Origin: DTKY01 sp037440765
Lineage (GTDB): Bacteria > Acidobacteriota > Terriglobia > Bryobacterales > Bryobacteraceae
NCBI GenBank assembly: GCA_037440765.1
Contig: JBBITL010000127.1
Span: 1 to 9,103 of the forward strand
Direction of reading: 5' to 3'
DNA length: 9,103 nucleotides
Positions 5,172-9,103 of the stretch are shown here, in pieces (the first letter of the stretch is position 1; every line of letters starts with the position of its first letter). The notes below the pieces were generated by a model. That model saw only the letters and a program-made list of their open reading frames with translations, searched no databases and had not been told where the DNA came from. The position numbers were made by a program, and so were the translations under genes.

Positions 5172-6284
5172 TCACCTGAAGGGGAAGCGCGCCTTGGCGA
5201 CGGGCAGGCCCAGGACTTTGATCTTGCCCGGGTCCCGCGGGCCGAGGCCGGCCTCTTCGGCCAGTTGCAGCGTGCTGTCACAGTTTTCAAACGGCGGTTT
5301 GCCGCGGGCCGCCATAGGGTCGAAGCCCATGATGGCCGCCGCTACCGCGTCGGTGGCAACCGGATTCAGACCCGCGATGAGAACGCCCGGCTTCACGGGA
5401 CGCACGCCTCGCTCCCGCGTGCCCGTCTGGCTCTCGACGCCGTCGATGATCGCCAGGTGCACCGGCCTGGCCTTCAGGATGTCCACCACGATCCGAGGCA
5501 GGCGATAGCCGGGCTCCCGCGGCGAATCCGGGTTCTTCTCGGCCGGTGACGTGTGCGGCGGCTGCCGCTTCCCGGTGGCGAAGATGGCGGTGCGCTCGCC
5601 GTAGGGTTCGTCGGAGGGCGATTCATAGCCGGCGGCATCGCCGTAGATGGTGACGGGCGCGATGCCCAGCATGTTCTCCATGGAAAGCGACAGCCCGGCC
5701 GCCGGGCTCTCCAGAAGTTTGGCCATCGAGACCATCACGTCGCACTTGGCATACGAGTGGTTCACGTCGAAGCCCGGATAGATCAGGCCCCCGCCCGGCA
5801 CCTCCAGCCGGCTGTAGTCGTGGCCGCTTCCCAGGCCGCTGGTGTTCTCCATTTCGACCGAGGGCGCCAGCTTAAGCAGGGCGTTCGGATCGCACCCGCC
5901 GATCAGGAAGTTCTCCTCCAGTGGATGGGCATCCTCGGTGGAACTCTCCAGGATGCGGATGCGCCTCGCGCCGGCCTTGTGGAACAACCGGATGGCCGCC
6001 CCGATCACGTCGGGGTGCGTCCAGCGCGTGAACCACGCCGGCCGGAACCCCGTGCGTTCGCGCAGCGGGCTGGACATGTTGATTTTGATGGCGACCGTCT
6101 TGCCGGAAACCAGCCCGGCGATGCCGCCAAGCTGCCCGAACATGGTCGCCATCACGGGCACAACGGCCGGCCCGTAGGACGAACACCGGCCCACTGCGAC
6201 AGTGGCAGCGGACGCTGCCCGCGCCTTCCGGGTCAGAGCCCCGGCTGCGGCGGCGGCCAGCCATTCTCTGCGGCTCCATGGCAT
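5172..6284 (-). CDS. DUF362 protein with twin-arginine-type signal
   Basis: The 370-residue product carries SRREWLAAAAAGALTRKARA at residues 4-23, a twin-arginine n-region followed by a hydrophobic stretch and Ala-x-Ala sites, so export via Tat is likely. The rest matches DUF362 (PF04015): VAIKINMSSP at about 64-73, THPDVIGAAIRLFHKAGARR at 89-108, KCDVMVSMAKL then SLSMENMLGIAP at about 180-210, and IIDGVESQTG with AGLNPVATDAVAAAIMGFDP at about 279-323. The biochemical role of DUF362 is not established. Some members are fused to or sit near ferredoxins, but no CxxCxxC cluster is present here; the Cys residues are scattered. The start ATG 6282-6284 has GGAGG at 6291-6295 and is one base from the upstream gene's stop (TGATATG), implying translational coupling. 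It is the last gene of the three-gene operon and converges on the TPR gene with a 40-bp gap that holds no clear terminator. Confidence 0.85.
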   Translation of the reverse strand: MPWSRREWLAAAAAGALTRKARAASAATVAVGRCSSYGPAVVPVMATMFGQLGGIAGLVSGKTVAIKINMSSPLRERTGFRPAWFTRWTHPDVIGAAIRLFHKAGARRIRILESSTEDAHPLEENFLIGGCDPNALLKLAPSVEMENTSGLGSGHDYSRLEVPGGGLIYPGFDVNHSYAKCDVMVSMAKLLESPAAGLSLSMENMLGIAPVTIYGDAAGYESPSDEPYGERTAIFATGKRQPPHTSPAEKNPDSPREPGYRLPRIVVDILKARPVHLAIIDGVESQTGTRERGVRPVKPGVLIAGLNPVATDAVAAAIMGFDPMAARGKPPFENCDSTLQLAEEAGLGPRDPGKIKVLGLPVAKARFPFR

Positions 6285-6285
6285 A

Positions 6286-7479
6286 TCAGACCTCCAACTC
6301 CACCGCGGCATAATCTGAGAACTCGCCCACGGCAAACTCCACGCCCAGTTCCCCCCGGGAGGGCTTGAGGATCCTCTCCGACTCAAGGGTTGTGACGCGC
6401 GCCACCCGGTAGGGCGTGTCGAATCCCAGCGTCACCGGCAGCGTAGGACCCGCTCCGTACTGGATCAGATGGACCACAGCCCGGTCGCCCTTCGGGCTCG
6501 CCAGGCAGTAGCTGCCCACGTCGCTTCCGTTCCAGACGCGGACCACGTCCAGCCGGTGGCCCAGCAGGAGGTGCACCTGCCGGACCATCAGGTAGGGGTC
6601 GTACCAGGCGTCCGGCGGGACGGCGATCCACCCCTTGCCGGCTCGATGGAACTGGTACTGCATGCGGGTCTGGTCGGGGGGAGTGGTCACGATTCCACGC
6701 GGCGAGATCAGAAGACCGCCGGCCTCGGCAAAAGCCACCAGCCGCTTGCGCACCTCACCTTCCGGCGGACCCGGTTCAATGTACACGATCGCCTTCTGCT
6801 TGTCGAAGGAGGTGTGGGGCACGCCCTTGGGCAGCACCGCGCGGAACGCCAGTTGGCGCCGGGGAGCCATGTTCAGGAACTCGTAGCTCAGCAGTTCGGT
6901 CTCGCCCTCGAAGGTGGACACCACGGCCAGCGCGGCCACCGGTTCCCAGTTTCTCCACTCCGGGCGGCGCTCGAAGAAGTTGAGAGCGGCTGCCAGTCGC
7001 TTCCAGGCCTGGAGCGCTTCGCCGCTGCCGGCGTCCAGCCCCGCCACAAACCGCTCGTTCAATGTGATGACCCACCGGGCGCCGTGGGCGGCAGCCTCGG
7101 CCACCGGCCTGGCGAACGAACTCAGCGGGGGGCCCTGCTTGGCGGCGGGAGGCGCGTAGGTCAGCCACACGGGCTTGCCCGGCGCCAGGGTCCGCGCCAT
7201 GTGGATGGTGCCGACGTTGGAGTCCACCCACGGAGCCCCCGTGGGACCGGCTTCCGCCACGTCCCGCTCCGGTGGCAGTACCCACGGCCAGACGCCCGCG
7301 CGCACGGCGATGCCGTCCGGGGGGCTGTCCTTCTCAAGCCTGATGAACTTCAAATCGCCGGTGGGAAACGGAGGCGGCGCCTGCCCCGCCAGGCAGTTGA
7401 TGGGAGTGCCCCGGAGCAGGGCGAGCTTGGAGGGGTCCTTCCACTCGGCGGGCCAGCGAAACGGAATCAGTCCAGTCAT
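6286..7479 (-). CDS. Glycoside-hydrolase-like protein of unknown family
   Basis: I do not recognise a defined family for this 397-residue protein. Visible features include several Trp and Pro residues in the first 110 (GVWPWVLPPERD, APWVDSNVGTIHMART, KPVWLTYAPP), then WVITLNERFVAGLDAGSG. A middle part at about 180-265 alternates beta and alpha with VAALAVVSTFEGETELLSYE, KAIVYIEPGPP and AFAEAGGLLISPRG, recalling the GATase-like domain of GH42-type beta-galactosidases. The C-terminal part at about 325-397 is all beta and ends FSDYAAVELEV, as in the accessory beta-sandwich of many glycoside hydrolases. A role in carbohydrate cleavage or binding is inferred only from this shape. No signal peptide is visible at the chosen ATG, and no good ribosome-binding site either. 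It lies 21 nt after the aldo/keto reductase stop and 1 nt before the DUF362 gene, so it is certainly in the same transcription unit. Confidence 0.7.
   Translation of the reverse strand: MTGLIPFRWPAEWKDPSKLALLRGTPINCLAGQAPPPFPTGDLKFIRLEKDSPPDGIAVRAGVWPWVLPPERDVAEAGPTGAPWVDSNVGTIHMARTLAPGKPVWLTYAPPAAKQGPPLSSFARPVAEAAAHGARWVITLNERFVAGLDAGSGEALQAWKRLAAALNFFERRPEWRNWEPVAALAVVSTFEGETELLSYEFLNMAPRRQLAFRAVLPKGVPHTSFDKQKAIVYIEPGPPEGEVRKRLVAFAEAGGLLISPRGIVTTPPDQTRMQYQFHRAGKGWIAVPPDAWYDPYLMVRQVHLLLGHRLDVVRVWNGSDVGSYCLASPKGDRAVVHLIQYGAGPTLPVTLGFDTPYRVARVTTLESERILKPSRGELGVEFAVGEFSDYAAVELEV
6291..6295 (-). promoter_or_regulatory. Ribosome-binding site of the DUF362 gene inside the upstream gene
   Basis: GGAGG on the minus strand lies in the last codons of the glycoside-hydrolase-like gene, six bases before ATG 6282-6284. 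It settles that start over an in-frame extension upstream and fits coupled translation across TGATATG. Confidence 0.75.
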
Positions 7480-7500
7480 CGTGAGGTACCCGTGGAGGCT

Positions 7501-8646
7501 CTAAGCCTTCGTCTCAAGCGCCAGGGGCACATCTTCCTTGGCCTGGTCGAAGTTCAGCATCCCGGCAACGACGCCGGCAAGGTTGGGGTTCTGCAAGGCC
7601 CACCAGAAGGCCTTCTGGTGGGCGTTCATGTGGCTGCCGGGTACCAGTTCGTTGACCGCCTTGACGCGCTCGGGGTTGGTCTGGCGGCGGTTCATGGGGT
7701 TCAGGATCACCCTGCTCGCCTTCATCGACATGACGCCAAAGTCCGCCTTCCTGGCCTTCTCGAGGACGGGGCCCACCCAGCGGTGGTTCAGGAAGTGATA
7801 GGCGACAAGCGCCATGGAGTAGACGCCCGTGTCTATGGCGGCCTCCAGGCAGCCGGCCGGATCGGTGTGCGCCGAGAAACCCAGAAAGCGGACCTTGCCC
7901 TGCTTCTTCATCAGCGCGAAGGTCTCGAGCACTTCGGGCGTGTTCTTGATCTCGTAAGGCGTCTCCACGCCGCGCATGAGGATGCAATCGACGTAGTCCG
8001 TGCCAAGCGCCTTCAGACTGGTCTCCAGGGAATTGAACATGAAATCCCTGATGTCCTTCCGGCTGTCGAGCTTGTCGCTGTACTTCTCGGCCAGCGCGTT
8101 GGCGATCATGGCGCTGCGGAGCCCGCCCGCCTGACCCATGAAGTACGGCCCCAGGTAGTCGGGATTCTCGAGGCCCCGGCGCTCGATCTCCTCGGCCACG
8201 CGGTTCCGGATCTCGGCCTGCTCGGAGTCCGGAAGGCTCTTGAAGAGGGCCTGATAGACCCTGGTGCGGTTGGGGAAGACGTTAATCTTGGTGTTCTGGA
8301 AGACCTTGTCGCGCCCGCGGGCCTTGATCACCGCCGCGTAGCCGGGCTCGCTGCGGTTCCCGTTGTAATGGGGGGCGGTGTCGAAGTAGTTCACGCCAAG
8401 GTCCATCGCCCACAGAACGTAGTCGATGTTGTCGGGGGCTATGTCATCGCCGCCGATTCCGATGGCGGAGACCATGCACCCCGTCCTGCCCAGGCGGCGA
8501 TACGTCATCCCGGGCTGCCTGTTTCTCCACTCCCCGCCGGCGGCGGCCGCGGGCAGGCCTCCCGAAATGGCTGGAGTGACGGCCGCGGCTGCCGACATGG
8601 CCAGAAAACCGCGGCGGGGGACCTTATGACTATTGCTGGCGTCCAT
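7501..8646 (-). CDS. Tat-signal aldo/keto reductase with altered catalytic tetrad
   Basis: The 381-residue protein starts with a twin-arginine signal (VPRRGFLAMSAAAAV, residues 9-23, with Ala-rich cleavage region near 33-37). It continues as an aldo/keto reductase: YRRLGRTGCMVSAIGIGGDD at 49-68, NYFDTAPHYN at 86-95, VFQNTKINVFPNR at 115-127, LKALGTDYVDCILMRGVETP at 211-230, and GKVRFLGFSAHTDPAG at 250-265. Asp89, Tyr94 and Lys120 of the catalytic tetrad are present, but the usual His after 'DYVD' is replaced by Arg225. An insertion of roughly 80 residues after the Lys strand (about 122-200, including NPDYLGPYFMGQAGGL) is shared, from memory, with a Bryobacterales/planctomycete subgroup. No C-terminal 4Fe-4S cluster motif is present. 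The protein probably reduces or oxidises a carbonyl/alcohol in the periplasm; the substrate is unknown. Start ATG 8644-8646 has GGAGAG at 8651-8656. It is the first gene of the three-gene operon. Confidence 0.88.
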   Translation of the reverse strand: MDASNSHKVPRRGFLAMSAAAAVTPAISGGLPAAAAGGEWRNRQPGMTYRRLGRTGCMVSAIGIGGDDIAPDNIDYVLWAMDLGVNYFDTAPHYNGNRSEPGYAAVIKARGRDKVFQNTKINVFPNRTRVYQALFKSLPDSEQAEIRNRVAEEIERRGLENPDYLGPYFMGQAGGLRSAMIANALAEKYSDKLDSRKDIRDFMFNSLETSLKALGTDYVDCILMRGVETPYEIKNTPEVLETFALMKKQGKVRFLGFSAHTDPAGCLEAAIDTGVYSMALVAYHFLNHRWVGPVLEKARKADFGVMSMKASRVILNPMNRRQTNPERVKAVNELVPGSHMNAHQKAFWWALQNPNLAGVVAGMLNFDQAKEDVPLALETKA

Positions 8647-8727
8647 CGCTCTCTCCGTATGACAGATGCTTATGAATTCAGTGCTGAAGGAGGCCGCCGT
8701 TCGCCCGGCTTGACCTCCTCATCAGGC

Positions 8728-8733
8728 AGTATA
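8728..8733 (-). promoter_or_regulatory. Candidate -10 element for the three-gene operon
   Basis: On the minus strand TATACT matches five of six bases of the sigma-70 -10 consensus and lies about 80 bp upstream of the aldo/keto reductase ATG, in the only gap before this operon. No convincing -35 hexamer lies 16-18 bp further upstream. Because AGTATACT is palindromic, it could also be read on the plus strand, where TTGACC lies at 8710-8715 but only 14 bp away. Confidence 0.35.
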
Positions 8734-8769
8734 CTCGCTCCACTCCGAAAACGCGATCGCGGATTGAAG

Positions 8770-9103
8770 TCAGCGGACCGGCCTGTAGACTCCGCCGGCC
8801 TGCCGGTAGGCGGCAGGCGGGCGGACGCCTTTACCGAGCCGCGCGGCCGCGACGCCATCGAGCAGCGCGAGCAGGCGCTGGTGCGCCTCGGGCGGCAGGC
8901 GGGTGAGCTCGGGCTTGTCGCCTTCGTCGGCCCGCAGCCAGGCGTCGAAGTCCCGACAGTCCCCCTCCCCGTAACTTTCGACCAGGCCGCGCACGCCGCA
9001 AATGGTCATCGCGAGGGTGAGCGGCGGCACGGAAAGCGGACACACGGAGAGCACGGCGCGGCGATGTTCTCCATCGCGCAGGGCGGGCAGCAGCAGGTCG
9101 CGG
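8770..9103 (-). CDS. C-terminal part of an unrecognised protein entering from the right edge
   Basis: The minus-strand frame is open from the window edge to TGA at 8770-8772, giving at least 110 residues; the start lies outside. I do not recognise the family. The visible part begins RDLLLPALRDGEHRRAVLSV, passes through a Pro/Cys-rich hydrophobic stretch (CPLSVPPLTLAMTICGVRGL), then an acidic, helical region (ESYGEGDCRDFDAWLRADEG, PPEAHQRLLALLDGVAAARL), and ends with a Gly/Arg/Pro-rich tail (AYRQAGGVYRPVR). The even composition and lack of stops across a natural-looking C-terminus favour a real gene over the Arg-rich alternative frame at 8831-9043. A GTG at 9052-9054 could be mistaken for a start. 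It ends 123 bp before the aldo/keto reductase start, with the candidate promoter of the next operon between. Confidence 0.65.
   Translation of the reverse strand, partial: RDLLLPALRDGEHRRAVLSVCPLSVPPLTLAMTICGVRGLVESYGEGDCRDFDAWLRADEGDKPELTRLPPEAHQRLLALLDGVAAARLGKGVRPPAAYRQAGGVYRPVR

Noticed and set aside
5553..6368. Open plus-strand frame of 271 codons opposite the DUF362 gene
   Set aside because: The DUF362 signature on the minus strand explains this region; the plus-strand product is Arg/Gly/His-rich and featureless.
8689..8719. AGGAGG/CCTCCT inverted repeat upstream of the aldo/keto reductase as a riboswitch or terminator
   Set aside because: The 6-bp arms are separated by about 20 bases, there is no U-run, and no recognisable aptamer core is present; chance pairing in GC-rich DNA is likely.
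8710..8735. Plus-strand promoter TTGACC ... TATACT
   Set aside because: The spacer is only 14 bp, too short for sigma-70, and no plus-strand gene follows; the TATACT is palindromic and better assigned to the minus-strand operon.
1..9103. CRISPR arrays, tRNA or rRNA genes
   Set aside because: No regularly spaced repeats, tRNA-like cloverleaf or rRNA core sequence was seen on either strand by eye.

Overview
The window is GC-rich DNA of about 9.1 kb. The gene content suggests a soil-type Acidobacteriota of the Bryobacterales/Solibacter group: DUF2934, an RsbRD sensor domain, a TPR/GT-C membrane protein, and a Tat-exported aldo/keto reductase next to DUF362. That placement rests on remembered family resemblance, not on a search. 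It appears to come from a draft, probably metagenomic, assembly, because a 100-N gap is flanked by an exact 55-bp duplicate.

Layout. (1) 1-127, minus: the N-terminus of a gene leaving the left edge, resembling the start of an IS transposase. (2) 210-1146, minus: a two-gene operon of a stand-alone RsbRD N-terminal sensor domain followed 7 bp later by guanine deaminase (guaD). (3) 1273-1608, minus: a small DUF2934 protein. (4) 1738-3157, minus: a PMT/GT39-type membrane glycosyltransferase with a SEC-C zinc motif in a loop. It is broken by an N-terminal frameshift and by an apparent internal deletion near its C-terminus. (5) 3234-5131, plus, divergent from (4): a multi-membrane-span, TPR-containing GT-C-like protein interrupted by the scaffold gap. 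Merging the 55-bp duplicate restores one reading frame. (6) 5172-8646, minus: a three-gene operon read as Tat-signal aldo/keto reductase, then a glycoside-hydrolase-like protein of unknown family, then Tat-signal DUF362 protein. (7) 8770-9103, minus: the C-terminus of an unrecognised gene entering from the right edge.

How the genes fit together. The guaD operon pairs purine salvage (guanine to xanthine and ammonia) with a stress-sensor-type domain. The divergent pair at 1738-5131 are both GT-C-fold membrane proteins, plausibly acting on lipid-linked sugars. The 5172-8646 operon is tightly packed (21-nt and 1-nt gaps) and has two export signals, so a cell-envelope or periplasmic redox/carbohydrate process is plausible but unproven. 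No RNA genes or CRISPR arrays were seen. Apart from the N gap, no stretch over 300 bases lacks a gene. I did not find a system I would call demonstrably new. The best leads are the three-gene export operon, the aldo/keto reductase with an Arg in place of its catalytic His, the SEC-C motif inside a glycosyltransferase, and the apparent deletions in both GT-C genes.
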